Shown here: positions 12,301 to 24,627 of the stretch, piece after piece
Position numbering within the stretch: position 1 is the stretch's first letter
Layout: each line of letters opens with the position of its first letter
Assembly: GCA_001661515.1 (NCBI GenBank)
Contig: LUVW01000049.1
Coordinates: 1 to 62,927, forward strand
Source: Capniomyces stellatus
Lineage: Eukaryota; Kickxellomycota; Harpellomycetes; Harpellales; Legeriomycetaceae
Direction: 5' to 3'
DNA: 62,927 bases
Translations under genes and position numbers: made by a program
Notes under the pieces: generated by a model
What the model was told of the DNA's origin: nothing
The model's input: the letters and a program-made list of their open reading frames with translations, nothing else
The model's database searches: none

Positions 12301-13945
12301 TGTTAAAGAATATGCAATTGGTGCATTTTAAATAGTATAATAGCAAAAGAAGAGAATACTCGCAGTTCTCCAACAAGCGACTATCTAATTACGAAGATGG
12401 TAAGAACAAGTACATATTTGAAATTTGACAAGCTGAGTGTTGGTAAAAGTTGGTTATTGGCAATCCTAATAGCATATAAACATAAATATAAATTTATGGA
12501 CTTGTCAATAGATTTTATTATCCAGGGTCTAGAAATCAATACCAACAAAACTGACAGATTTGACCGAGCAGTTTCAGACTTGGAAAAAGGGCTGTATTCG
12601 AATGAAACTCAAATGAGATGCAAGAAATTGGTAATCGAGGCTATTATTGTTCATTTAACCCTTTAAGAAGTATTGACACGTATATTATACAGTGAGGAAT
12701 GGTATAAATACGTGTCAAGTACACAATAAATACGTGTCAAATACAAAATAAATATGTGTCAAATCCATGTCATATGCATGTCAAATCCATATCAAATGCT
12801 GACGTTTGGTAAATTTGTGCTGTAGGAATACTTTTTTGAAAATAAATTGGCGCCTATAAGCGGTGAGTCACTAGAGTATTGCATTCGGACAGTTTTTGTG
12901 GTTTTTGATTCATTTATCGGTGATGCTGAGTCGCTGGTTTGTATACTAAGATTGATCAACACAGTAAGCTATTATATACCCCCTTTGTTTGTTTATCTAT
13001 TTTCTTGATTAAAAAAAAAGGGTAAAAAAATGATATGGGTTTAGTACTTTTTGGCTAAGAGTGAGTCAACAAAAATATAACTAAAACTTTTTTGTGCTGA
13101 TATAAAACTAGATGTGCCAATCCAATAAAGAGATTCTCTTGGAACTGAGTTTACATGGAGTTTATCCACTCTTATTCCAAGTTATGCAGAATAACACAGA
13201 GAATTTTATTCCTGTAAACTACCAGTCTTTGATTTTGCTGGAGCTGCTGCTTTCTAGCCAAAACTGGCCACTAACTCAGCTGTTTTTGTCTGCTGGTGGA
13301 GCCGATATATTGTTTCGAAGCACGTATTTGGTTTCCAAGGCTGTTAGTAGGCTCAAAATCAAAAATTTTAACTCCAGTGTTGGCAAAAACATCAACAAAA
13401 CCGACTCGTCAAAAAGCGATTTATGCAGGATGTTTTTCCTGTATCTAGAGCTGTGCCACTACCTACTGCACCCAAAGTTGCTACAAGGCCACTCAATCGC
13501 TGCTAGTCTGGTTTCTTCGGCGATTTCCCATGAAATACATATAGCTCTGGATGTTGTTTTCAAACAGGCGGTCAGCCAATCAGCCCCAGAATCGTCGCAA
13601 ATCGACAAGATAATCGAACACAGCCAGAGCATTTACGACTCAAACTACACAAATCTCACTAAAGCCGCATACCACGCATCAATGATTTTTTACTCTATTT
13701 ACAACCTGAAAAGCTCCTTCCACTTGAACTCCTTTTCCAATCTGCCAGACTCCACAATCAGTCACTCTATTTGCGCTCTGCCCTTCTTGGACCGCAACCA
13801 AGTCACCCTTATTATCTACGCCTTGCGTAAAATCTACACCAAACCCGACCTAATAAGCATTCTCAGCAATATCAACGGCTTTGACATTCTGAGCTTACCC
13901 AATTCCATTTCTTTTCAAAACGACGAGTATATTTTAAACAATTAG
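9324..13945 (+). CDS. Septation initiation protein kinase, Cdc15/Cdc7/SepH type (16 exons)
   Basis: Ser/Thr kinase expected to act at spindle poles in the mitotic-exit/septation network upstream of Sid1/Dbf2-type kinases. Deduced exons: 9324-9353, 9576-9713, 9848-9877, 10049-10113, 10283-10530, 10687-10738, 10833-10959, 11131-11329, 11465-11629, 11717-11832, 11960-12047, 12129-12196, 12336-12399, 12533-12630, 12826-12963, 13112-13945; 819 residues, all phases consistent. The kinase domain is N-terminal (residues about 11-252): IGRGAFGSVYRG glycine loop, VAIKQIK lysine, HRDIKAANLL catalytic loop, LSDFGTS, and VAPEII APE motif. The middle is Ser/Asn-rich and disordered. The last exon is a long helical ARM/HEAT-like region, as in SepH and pombe Cdc7. 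The exon 9 acceptor has two in-frame choices (CAAG/CAG) differing by one residue. The kinase domain is certain; middle exons 11-14 are less so. Confidence 0.92.
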
Positions 13946-15352
13946 TATAATACAACCAGACAAGTCCTAACACTTGATTCTATAATTCATTTTTTTTAAA
14001 TTTTCAACCATCTAACTCTATATTAGTATCTATATCTATTTCTATATCTATATCACTAGCCTTATCCATATATATAATCACCCAAATATAACATTATCAA
14101 CGTAATTACGGATCTCTTCTCTTCTTAGAAATAGTTTGTTTTTTCTATCCATCTTCTGGTGTGTTATTCCATTGTTTTTCTATAATACAGAACACGTTTT
14201 CACTAGATGGAAGTTTTCACTAGATGATAAGTTTCCACTAGAGATTAAATAACGGAGAGCGTTAACAGGAGGTTGGTATTGTTAAATGGGTATCAAGAGA
14301 ATGATCATAACCGCTCGCAAGGTATAAACACATCCAATCTCGCACCTTTATGTGGTCTCATTTGTCTTGTCAATCTAGATCAGTGAGATAATAGCAGCCA
14401 AATGATGTTAATCTCCAACACAATGATCATGATTAAAATGGACATCAGCCATGAATAACGTGATAGATATCCGGTGTTCTTGGTATGCCCAAACAAGCTA
14501 TTCAGAGATCGAAGGACTTGTGTCTTATTTTAGGATATAAGCGGTACTAGTGTCCAAGCAGCTCTAGATCTTTGTAATATTTTTTAACCAACAAAAAAGA
14601 AAAAGAATAAGAAATGACGACAGAAAGGAAGAAAAAGCAACATATTGATTGTAATTCTCGGACAGGCAAGATTTCCCGAGTAGAGACCCTGCCCACAGGC
14701 TTGTTATCCCTTAAAGAACTAGTACGGGTGTTATGACGCTATTATTCAGTTTTGCAAGATGAACATTCAAGTCATGTGTGAACAGCCTGGTCTAGTGGTT
14801 TTATGTAACAAAATTAATATTGTAATTTCGTAATTTCGTAATTTCGTAAATGGAAAGATTTTATAGATGGAAATCTTTGTAAACAATTAAAGAGAAATGT
14901 GACAGTTTCATTTTTTTTTTAAAAAAAAAGCGAGAAATTAGTAAGATTTAGGCTTTAAATTCGAGAGCTTAGAGCGCAAGTGTGAATTTAGATTGGTCAA
15001 AGTTAAGGAAACTATTGCAATTACTATTTGTAAATGAATAAGAATGATTGTGTTTACACCAAAAACAAGCCGCAAATGGTGCTAAATTGGTATGCTAAAA
15101 GAACCAGGTTCTGCAAGAAGAAATACAGCATGGAATAACGCTACAAAGTAGGTATTTCCAAGTGTATATAGCAAAAAAAAAAGGCTATAAATAGCAGAAG
15201 AAGTCTAAACTCTGTCAGGAAAGTATCAAATGTTTTTGTATTTGATTGTACCAGATAGATTTATTTAGAAACACATACACACACACACGTCTAAAATTAA
15301 ATATCCTGAAGAGAATTAGAAAGTGAATTCAGAAAAAGAAGCAAGTAGCTAA
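13946..15352. other. Intergenic, 1.4 kb
   Basis: No gene seen. Contains TATCTA-type microsatellite near 14027-14055, three spaced copies of a CACTAGA word at 14199-14242, three TAATTTCG repeats at 14823-14848 and an ACACAC run at 15272-15288, about 65 bp ahead of the next start codon. Confidence 0.55.
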
Positions 15353-17373
15353 ATGAATCCAAGCTTATTATCGAAAAAAGCGGACAACGCAGAGGAGCGC
15401 AAGGTGGAGGAAGGAGAATACCAAGTGGCCAAAGACGAGAAGGAGTTTGGACCGAACAGCATCAACAAAAAGGAAATTGCGCTCAATGGCTCAAAGGTTC
15501 AAAAGAAAATTAGGAGAGGAATGATGAATGCAATGGCAAAATTGGTGGGATTCGCGTTAGTGGTTTGTTTGTATGTCAATGGGGAGGCCTGGTACAGAAG
15601 ATTGGTTGAGATAAAAAATGAACGGGACACTCATTTGATATTGATATCTATTGATGGATTCAGACCAGAGTATCTAAAGAGAAAAGTGACTCCAAACTTG
15701 TCAAGACTGTGCAGGACAGGGATATGCCCAGACTTTATGACTCCTAGCTTCCCGGTAAGTGTATACGATAACACGGATATTTTGTATGTGTTTGAAAGGA
15801 CAGAATAAGCAACAGGGAGACCATTTTGTGTAAAATATAGAGCTCTACGTTCTCGAATCATTACTCGATAGTCACAGGGTTGTACCCAGAGTCACATGGG
15901 ATAGTAGGGAATGTTTTCTATGATCCGGTTTTGAACGATACCTTTGTATACACCGACCCAAAACGTAGCTGGGATGCAAAGTGGTGGGGAGGAGAGCCGG
16001 TAAGGATAAAGAGTTTAATATGCGGTATAGACATAAATACAAGCAAAATGATAATGCGAAAAACAAAAACGAAAACAAAAAAGAATAAAAATAGCGACAA
16101 AACGGACTGATAAATATAGATTTGGACAACAGCAGAGTCACAAGGAATCAAGACAGGGATAAACATGTGGCCAGGATCAACAACAAAACTGAAAAACGTG
16201 CTGCCAACCTACTTGATACCATTCAAAAACAATGTGGAGCCAAAAATCAAGATGGACAAGTTGGTGGAGTGGCTGGAGTTGAGGGATCGCGATAGACCAA
16301 GACTTTTGGCGACGTATATCCCAGAGGTTGACCAGGTGGGGCACAAGTATGGGCCAAACTCGGTTGAGCTGGACGAGAGTTTGAAGATGGTTGACGAGAG
16401 TATTGGGTACCTGCTTGACAAGATCAGCAGCATGAGCGTAAAGAGAAACGTTGAGCTGTTTATAGTAAGCGACCATGGAATGACAGAGACGATGCTCCCT
16501 AAATACACGATTAACGTTGAAGATATTTTGGGAAATAACGAGAGACTGACAAGCAAGGTTTGCGGGGTTAATCTGTGGCCTCTTGGCGGAGTCTTGCCTT
16601 GCGACTATTCAGACTTTTTGGGAATACTGGAGTTGTACAATGCTTTGAAAAAAAGCTCCAAGACCATGAAGTATGTAGGCAAGTTTGAAGTGTATCTGAG
16701 AAGCGAGATCCCGTCACGGTACCATTACAACAATAACAAGAGGATCCCCCCAATCGTTATAATAAGCAATCCGGTAGGTCCCATCAGTTTATTTTTATTG
16801 GCTTTTCTTTCTTTCTTTATTTTTTAATTTTGGTTTGAAATTCTATGGAGGGGGTGAGGAGGATAAATGGACGATTAACTTGGTATAAACTAGTTCCACA
16901 TATGCCGTATGCCGTATGTTTTATAGCCATTCGTGATCACAACCAGGCCAGCAGGGTCTATTTCAGAAGGAGAGGAAGCACAGTTACCACCAAGTAACGA
17001 ACAAAACTTGTTGTCGATCCCTCAACCCATACAGGATCGTTTGGTGGCTGGAAAAATAGGAACGCATGGATATGACAACCTGCATGAGGATATGAGAGCC
17101 ATTTTTATTTCAAACAGCCTAAGATTTAAATTCAACAATGACAACTCGAACAATTACAACTCGAACAATGACAACTTGGGTTCTGGCAACACTGATTTTG
17201 ACAACTTGGATAATGGCAGCTCGAATAATGGCAACATTGATTCTGATTCTGATTCGGATTCAAAGCCTAAGTATAGATCATTTGAAAATGTCGAGCTCTA
17301 CAACGTCATGTGTAGTTTGCTTGGATTAAGACCAGCACCGAATAATGGAACCAGATCATATACCATGCTCTAG
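15353..17373 (+). CDS. Ectonucleotide pyrophosphatase/phosphodiesterase (ENPP/Npp family), type II membrane protein
   Basis: Exons 15353-15754, 15841-15999, 16120-16773 and 16927-17373 join in phase to 553 residues. A charged cytoplasmic N-terminus is followed by a hydrophobic segment near residues 60-77 ([15 protein letters not shown]), so a type II membrane protein with a lumenal/extracellular catalytic domain. The alkaline-phosphatase-fold signature is intact. [11 protein letters not shown] supplies a metal Asp. The nucleophile Thr is in [20 protein letters not shown] across the exon 1/2 join. [16 protein letters not shown] and GTHGYDN supply the other zinc ligands. The family hydrolyses nucleotide triphosphates and phosphodiesters and usually scavenges phosphate. 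An Asn/Asp/Ser-rich insert (about 17130-17270) near the C-terminus is unusual. It is transcribed toward the Snx4 gene. Confidence 0.93.
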
Positions 17374-17740
17374 CATGACCCGTTTATTGTTGCTGCTGTT
17401 GCCACAACGCCACTAATGCCTGGTTTTTATTACCATTGAAATAATATATATATATTGTGGTTAGTTTTAAGTTTTCATTGATTTTCTTTTATTTACCAAG
17501 CGAGTAAGTAGGTGGTAAATGCATTATAAAGATGACAAGGGTACATAATAGTTATCTATATGAGATATAAAATAAACAAAAAAGAAAAAAAGATAAAAAA
17601 AGAAAACAACGTATAAAAATGCATTGACTAGAAGAAAAAGAAGGGAAAAAATAAAAAGGAAAGAAAAAGAAAACAGATGGAGGAAAATTTGACACGGTTA
17701 GTTTTTTAACCGACTGATCTTTTGAAGAATAGAAGCAGAA
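17374..17740. other. Convergent 3' spacer
   Basis: Shared 3' region between the ENPP gene and the minus-strand Snx4 gene. It has a short TA repeat (17442-17456) and an A/G-rich stretch 17575-17690. No gene. Confidence 0.6.
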
Positions 17741-19730
17741 TCAATCCTCGATTTTCAGTTTGTAAAGGTCAGGCAATAGCTGGGACCAAACATCAGTGGA
17801 CTAAAAAACAAGACACAATAAAAGACGAGATAAAGCGGGAATACACACATGATATAATAAAGGCGTAAATATAATGTAAAATATGCGTAGGAAATCGTAA
17901 CGTAATTTGACAAACCTTCTCGAGATATTCTATATAGTTGTTACTCAAGGCCTTCAGACACATCATAAGGTCGTTGCGCTTTATGGTCTCAAAAACCAAA
18001 AATTCATCCTCAACACCCAAAGAAAACTCGACCAACTCTGCCTCTGCCATCTCAACAGCAGCCTTCAGCTCATTGCCTCTCTCAACCAAGCTGGAAATCC
18101 GGGTTTGCCTGGATATGGCGGGGTCAATGCCCTGGATATCCCGGATCTTTCCCTTGAAAAAGTTTGTCACCATCGACACACCCGTTGCCGACTGGTAGTT
18201 TTTGAGCCGCTCCAACTCGACACTGGTTTTGTTTTGGTAGTCAACCAAGTCCTCGTACACGATCTGTTTCTGCTCACGTGACTTCAGTAGCTGCTTGAAC
18301 GACTCGCAGTAGTTGAAATGCTCTTCCAGCTCCACGCTAAAGTTCAGCTCTATTTTCTCGCTCAGCTGCTTTATTGCTGCCCCGTTCTGGCCAATAGTGT
18401 TGCTCGTCTTGGTCAATACACTGACCAATCCTGTCTCAATTAAAGCCAGTTCGTTCCACCCACTGCTTAGCTCCTCATATAGCTTTTCAAGCTCGTTTTG
18501 GCTTTTTATCACCTTCAGTATTATTTTCTGTGCCTTGTTTATGTTGTCTTGCACTTTGGCTATTGCCACCTGCATTTTCACAAACTTGTCATCCTTAGTT
18601 TTCACTTTGCTAAACGAGTTTAGCAGCGTGTCACTTAATCCGTCAAAAACCCCTGCCTCAGTTTTGATCTTCTCTTCATACTGGGAACTCTATTTACCAA
18701 CCAACCAATCAACCAGCCAGGTGTAGTTAGTCTTAGTATCGCCCTTGCTTTTCTTGTGAAATCAATAAAACAATATATAATGGAAATGAAAAATAAAAAG
18801 TGGAAATACTGATTTAAACCACTAAAAGTGCCATAAATTGACCGTCTTTTTATCTTAATTTATTTCGATATTTTGTTGCTATTTAGTGGTTTACATTTGA
18901 CACCCAGTATTTTTGACAACTTTGCTATTTTGTTTTAACCTATCCACTATAAACTTACCCAGTCTTTCGCCTCTGTAAATCTGTTAAAATAGACGCTTTC
19001 TCTTAACTTTGGGTGTGTTACAAGTCTGACCAGAAACCTCTCCAGGCTATTTGTTTATGCGCTTGTTTTTATTTACTTGTTCATTTATTCATTCATTTAG
19101 CACTGCCTGAGCTTATATTGGATTTGAAGTTGTTAGTAATACAGTCCGTCTGTTTATTTGTTTATCTATACTTACCTCTCTTTGCGCTTGTTAACAAAAT
19201 CTGCCCCAAATCTGTCTCCAGAGATATACTCTACACCTTTTTTTTATTCCGCAAATTAATATAACGCAAAACATGTCAAAATGAAATAAATAGTTTAAAT
19301 ATTTGCCATTGTCAATTTAGCCAAATTACGTCTATTATTTCGTATCCTACCTAATCTTTTTCTTCCTGGCAATGGCGGCACTGCAACATTAGGGAAATCT
19401 CGGACCAGATTGGTGTGCAGCCAAACAAAGTCTTGGTATCTCCTTCGCCTTTTGGTTTTGGTCCTTTGTTCTGCTTTCATGTACGTCTTGTTTGTTGTTA
19501 CCAAATAAGATATATATGCTGTTGATGTCCCTTCACCCTCTTTTCTTGGCTCTGTCACAGTTATCGCAATCTCAGTTATCTCCTTATCTAAATTGTACTC
19601 CTCTGTTTCGTTGTTATCGTGCTCTTTGCGATGCTTATCTTTGCTTTTTCCTCTGCTAGTCGATGGCTCGCCCTGTCCTCCCATATTCTATCAATTAGTT
19701 AATTTAGCAACCAGTTTAGCCCTTTTCTTT

Positions 19731-19768
<38 letters not shown>

Positions 19769-19985
19769 TTTTTCGGTATATACAGGTACACTTACTCCTC
19801 GCATATCTTCGTAATATTCTCCATCATCTTCGTATTCATTGGAAACATACCCTCTCTCCTTTCCTAGTTTCACTCCGTTGCTCCCGTGAGTATCCTCTCC
19901 TACTCCATACTCTCGCGATTTACCATCAAAACGTGGCGAGCCAATACTCACCTGCGTGAATGGCGTTGCCGTATCTACTTCGCAT
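17741..19985 (-). CDS. SNX4: Sorting nexin Snx4/Atg24 (PX-BAR)
   Basis: Binds PI3P on endosomes and drives recycling of cargo and selective autophagy. Minus-strand exons 19985-19952, 19899-19796, 19687-19351, 19230-19176, 19046-18959, 18689-17916 and 17800-17741 join in phase to 483 residues. The PX domain (about residues 75-195) contains the Snx4-type ITVTEPRKEGEG...AYISYLVTT start, RRRRYQDFVWLHTNLV and VPPLPGRKRL joined to EYISGDRF. The BAR/Vps5 domain (about 207-464) is the helical exon 18689-17916. The last 19 residues sit on their own exon. The first exon is only 34 nt with a GTGAGT donor, followed by an acidic stretch; this N-terminus is the least certain part. The intron at 19688-19795 has a CTACTAT repeat. 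Confidence 0.9.
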
Positions 19986-21524
19986 TAATTCAATATTTCA
20001 ACCATCCTTTTATTTCATTTGCTTCATTTTCTTAATTTGCACATCACTTATAAAAGCCCGCATTCTCTTTTCTCTATTTACACTTTATCCAATCCATTTT
20101 AATCCGAGTAATATAGTTATCTCTACATACCTTTGTTGCTCTCTGTGCCTGTTTCCCATCCCACATTGTCGTACTCTGATTCTTGCATTATTTATTTATG
20201 TATTCTCAACTTACTTTACACTCTCTCTTCTTTATACAAATGTGCCTGTTTGTGACTGTTTTGAAGTATACGTATATTTCTTTTCGGATGTTTGCTTGTA
20301 AATTTCGTCTAAATAAAGCTTACTACTCGCCTGTTGGCCTTGACTCCAATCCGTTTAAATCGACGCTTTTTTAAAAGTTGGCTTTGTCTTTGAAACCCCG
20401 AAACAGTTAAAGCTACTATTGAAGCCTTATCTCCAACATTAATTAAAAAACACGTTTTTCTTTAATCCGTTTTCCAACTCTTTTATGTGATAATTTACTC
20501 TTTTTCAACTTTTTTGAAGGTTTTCGTTTTATAAAAGCACAATAATAAAAGTCCATCTTATGTCTTTTAGCTCGTCTTTCTAATCCTCGCTAATTATCGC
20601 TCAGTTTCGGCAAAATCCCTTGCCAGCTTTCCAGGAATAGTTCTAATTTACTAATTACAAGTTCTGCTAAAATTACCATCTCCAAAATTGTCCATGTCCA
20701 ATGGAATTGCGTCGTAAGTTCAATTGTTACTTTCAAAGCCTATTTGCTATTGCTACTAACCAAAGAATTTCAAAGTCACATTGGCAAAAAGCAAGTAAAC
20801 ATGTATCCCTTAATTGGTCAAATGATAATATCACGACTTTTACAATCACTAACACTTTGGAGTTCATAAAGTTATACCACTTTACACCACAAATATCACA
20901 CTCACACACCCCCCCCCCTTTTATACTTGCCAACTACTAAACAGGCAAATAAAACCATTCCTGGACTCCGCTTCCAAATTGCCAACAACAACAACATCTT
21001 TACTTTTTGAGTTTATTCGATACGCATTTTATGGCACTCTTGGGGTCTTTGAAAATACTACAGCTGTCCTAGGCTTGGCTTTAACGCTGCAAGCCTTTCT
21101 ATACATGAAAAAATCGGCATTGTTGGCCTGTTTACATCCTTGTTTCAAACTTCAAGCTTATTTGACGTCTTTCATTCTAAAAATCAGCTGTAATTTGCTA
21201 CAACCCATGTACTTGGGGAAACTGACCGGAAAGTAACCAAAGCCAAAATTACGTAATAATAGTTCAATCAATGCTAATTAACAAAACAGTTTTTTTCTTT
21301 TTTTTCTTTTTCTTTTTCAAAATTTTATCTAGTGAATAAGATATTATTTTACGACTAGTCTTTAAAGCTCTAAAGTTGCCACCACAAACCACTAAAAATG
21401 GATATCCATTTGTTCCATTAAGCCACCTCTGCCACGCTTCCATTTCGCGATAACTAGCCCAACTCAATAATTCAACGAAACCAAGGTTTTGCCCTTTAAA
21501 AGATCAAAGATATAATATTTCTAA
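19986..21524. other. Intergenic between Snx4 and the Gon7-like gene
   Basis: Pyrimidine-rich on the plus strand to about 20330. Open stretches exist (plus 20950-21236; minus 21510-21290 with several Trp codons), and a few splice-like words occur on the minus strand near 20700 and 20645. None assemble into a recognisable protein. A run of nine C at 20910-20918 and a T-rich tract 21290-21320 are present. Confidence 0.4.
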
Positions 21525-22057
21525 ATGTCTAGCCAAATACAAGGTAAACCAACTCGATAATATCTGTGCCAATAAATTATAACTAACATCACCCCGTTTC
21601 CTTGGAATTGAAAGAATGAAAGGGGGTTAAGGATTTCAATAAAAAGACAAATAAACGGATCTTCTAAATAAAGAGCTGCCAAAATTTAACAGAAAAATCC
21701 AACCATGAATCTATAAAAATAGTCGAGTATACCCACCAAGGTGAATCCAAATTCAAATTCAATCAAGCTGTCAGCGAAGCAGAAGCAGAAACGGACAACT
21801 CAACCAAAAACAGTGCCTATTTTACGAGTCTATCTAAAAGCCTGGAACAAATCCAAAGCAGCGTAAATGCAGCATTTACCAGTGTCATTCACGAAGAAAA
21901 TGGATCTGCCAAAAACAACGACCTTACACCGGGTAATGAAATCGATTCTAGGTCCATTTCAGAAAATGAGGACAGCAATTTAGATAAATCAGAAAGTTTA
22001 TCTGAGCTAAGCGAGCATCAAAGGATAGCCAAAAAGGCCAAAAATGACGCTTTTTGA
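21525..22057 (+). CDS. Small acidic protein, probable Gon7-type EKC/KEOPS subunit
   Basis: A 19-nt first exon (21525-21543, donor GTAAAC) joins in phase to 21693-22057, giving 127 residues. A short beta-like start (VEYTHQGESKFKF) leads into Ser/Glu-rich sequence. Then comes a helical stretch AYFTSLSKSLEQIQSSVNAA, then an acidic, Ser-rich disordered tail ending in Lys-rich AKKAKNDAF. Fungal Gon7 has the same size and order: a helix with a Y..L...L..IQ..VN pattern, then a charged tail. It supports the KEOPS complex in tRNA t6A formation. Identity is inferred from pattern and length only. The reading frame and splice are well supported because the downstream frame lacks its own early ATG. Confidence 0.5.
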
Positions 22058-23190
22058 TGAATATATTTCCACTTTTTACTTGCATTAGTTGTTTTTTTTT
22101 GTAAATTCATATACTCGAGTTATAAATGCCAAAACTAACCGACTTACCATTTTATTCTTGCTCTGCCGAGGAGATAAAGTAATTTGATTTATTTTTACAA
22201 GCCTACCACCATATACGCACCCCCCTCTCTCTTTCTCTCACTCTCCCTCACGCACCACTCTCTATCCATCTTTTTTTTTCTCTGACTACCTCGTATCAGA
22301 AACTTGTGTTTGCAATTTAATTAGACCAACACTGCCAAATCTACTTTTTCTATAATTACAACCCCCCCCCCCCCAAAAAAAAAATACTTGAAACTAAGCA
22401 GAATGTCCCAATTGGGGGGCTGCTGCTAAGCTCTGTTTGCAGATAACTTATTATGGTAAAGCAACTATTTGCTACTTGCTTATTGATGTAATGATTGTAT
22501 TTCAAAAGCTGACCAGGATCTATGTTATACGTTTTAAAACAGAGATGCTGTAAGCGCGCGTATTGTAATCAACGCAACAATAGAAGTTCTCAATAGACCC
22601 AATTCAATAGATATGATTCTATTGAAGCTGGAAGATCTTATTTGCTAAAAATTGATCAATAACCTGTTTAAACGCACGCAGTGAGAGTAATTGGTTCTTT
22701 GTCTATTGTGCGATATATCAATAACAATAAATCGCAAAATAGATCTATATTTCGCAAAGAGACTAAAGAAGCGCTTGTTTATCCAGAAAAGTTGTGCCTT
22801 ATTTTTTTACTTGTGCTGGGTAATAAATTCTCAATAAGAATAGTGTTTAATTGAAGCGATGCTTTTGGATTTTGCATTAACCCGATTTCAAACATAAAAG
22901 TACAGGGGCAAACGCTGTAGTCAGTGATACACTGACCGTGTGATTAGGTACTGCTGAGCTCTGGCAATGGTTGTTAGTATATATATATGTACAACAAGGT
23001 AGCTCTGTTGCAGTTGGTTATTCCAATTCCTTTTTATCGTCGTGGTTTGGACCCTAATTGAGTATATCTAATAGAATATTATTATCAACTCTACTATTAT
23101 CAACTCTATTTTTATCAACCCTATTATTATCAACTCTATTATTATAGACTCTTATTACTGATATTAATATTTAGATTTTTGTCACTTGCA
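22058..23190. other. Intergenic with homopolymer tract
   Basis: Contains a pyrimidine-rich block (22222-22290), a run of 13 C followed by 10 A (22362-22384), and tandem CTATTATTATCAACT words at 23079-23150 just ahead of the receptor gene. No gene recognised. Confidence 0.55.
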
Positions 23191-24627
23191 ATGATTTGGG
23201 AACTGCTTGTAGGCGAGATATTGACTATATTCTTTTCACTAGCCACAGTAGTCTTTTTTGGCGTATGCTGGAGGACGAGGAGAATGTTGGTGGATAGGAC
23301 GTCGTTGAAACTCGTGACCATAGTATCGGCAACAAACGCACTGAACTCCACGGCAAGGCTAGCATCGTCCACACCGTATGTCAGTCAAGCGGTTTTATGT
23401 AGACTGGTTATCCCGCTGTTGTACTTTACACAGATTTTTGCCATCTTGCTGCTGGCATGCATTGCTTTAAATCTAAATCTGGTTTTTCTGAAAAAGAAGA
23501 TAAAGGTCCCGTATAACCAGCTAGCAAAGATATATATTTTTTCATCGTTCACCATAGCATTTGTTGTAATTATAATTCAGGTGGTCATTTCGGTCAACAC
23601 AGGAGAGTGCTGGATTGACACAGGCGAGTTTGCAAGTTTAGACCGGTTGGTGATGGTTCAGTGGCTAACGCTTTACTTGTGGATTGTTATTCCTTCGGCA
23701 TACTGCTTTGTGATAGTGATGTTTGTCATTTATAAAATAACCAACGAGCAAAGAAAGATAAGCAAAACCCTGAACAGTTTCTATAGTGGACAGAACAGCC
23801 AAGTAGGTACAGATTCAATTTATTCGTCTGGTGGCAACTCGTTGTTTTCGCTGCAGCGCACAAGATTCTACCTATTCAAGAGAAAAAGAAGAAGCTGCGT
23901 TTACAACAGTTCCGTCAAAAAAATATATGGCGCAGTACTACGGATAGCGATTTACCCTACAGTCCCGGTGATTCTGTCAACGTTTGTTATTTATAACGGA
24001 TACAGAATAAACGAGTACAGAATGGACAACCAGAGCAGCCTTGATGGCAACAGAATAATTTACTTTAGCTACCTGTTTTATTCCTACTCTGGGCTACTAA
24101 ATGTTGTTGCTTTCTGTTTTGATCCTGCATTCAAAGACGCTTTCAGTGATTTAAGACAGTCTAGCACAGTCAGAAGCTCAAAAGTCCTGTCAAAACTGCT
24201 TTTAGTGAGTAGCGCTGGTATCAACAAAGAGGAGAATATGGCAAGCAGTCTTGAAAAACACAGGAGAAGTAACAGCAGCGATAGTTGTAGCTTAGATATG
24301 TATTTGAACGAGAGTAGCTTGGCTGCAACAGAGAACGAGTACAGCAATAATAACAATATTGGCTCTGGCTCTGGTTCAGGACTTGAACTTGGACTTGGGC
24401 TTGGGCGTGGACTTGGGAATGGCCCAGCCAAAGGTACTGCCAGCAACACTAGCAACGACGTGGCCAGTACTGAAGCCGAGAATACTAATGCACGCGGCAG
24501 TAATGATATATACAGTCGCTTGATCCAGGACCCTCAGTTAGAATCTACATTTTTCTTGAGAGCGGAGCAAATAAAATTAGATAGGGGAGACGACAATGGA
24601 GATGGGAATGCGTATTGGTTCTTGTAA
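23191..24627 (+). CDS. Seven-transmembrane receptor, fungal cAMP/glucose-sensor (Git3/cAR-like) GPCR
   Basis: Single-exon ORF of 478 residues from the ATG at 23191. Seven hydrophobic helices are visible: EILTIFFSLATVVFFGVCW (TM1), SLKLVTIVSATNAL (TM2), a long LLYFTQIFAILLLACIAL (TM3), IYIFSSFTIAFVVIIIQVV (TM4), WLTLYLWIVIPSAYCFVIV (TM5), IAIYPTVPVILSTFVIYNG (TM6) and YFSYLFYSYSGLLNVVAFC (TM7). The third intracellular loop is basic (FKRKRRS). The C-terminal tail (about 150 residues) is Ser/Asn-rich with a Gly-Leu/Gly-Ser low-complexity block, suitable for phosphorylation. TM3 Cys and NTGECW in the second extracellular loop could form the usual disulphide. Ligand is unknown. An in-frame reading exists upstream of the ATG but no earlier ATG is close. 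Confidence 0.8.
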   Translation: MIWELLVGEILTIFFSLATVVFFGVCWRTRRMLVDRTSLKLVTIVSATNALNSTARLASSTPYVSQAVLCRLVIPLLYFTQIFAILLLACIALNLNLVFLKKKIKVPYNQLAKIYIFSSFTIAFVVIIIQVVISVNTGECWIDTGEFASLDRLVMVQWLTLYLWIVIPSAYCFVIVMFVIYKITNEQRKISKTLNSFYSGQNSQVGTDSIYSSGGNSLFSLQRTRFYLFKRKRRSCVYNSSVKKIYGAVLRIAIYPTVPVILSTFVIYNGYRINEYRMDNQSSLDGNRIIYFSYLFYSYSGLLNVVAFCFDPAFKDAFSDLRQSSTVRSSKVLSKLLLVSSAGINKEENMASSLEKHRRSNSSDSCSLDMYLNESSLAATENEYSNNNNIGSGSGSGLELGLGLGRGLGNGPAKGTASNTSNDVASTEAENTNARGSNDIYSRLIQDPQLESTFFLRAEQIKLDRGDDNGDGNAYWFL

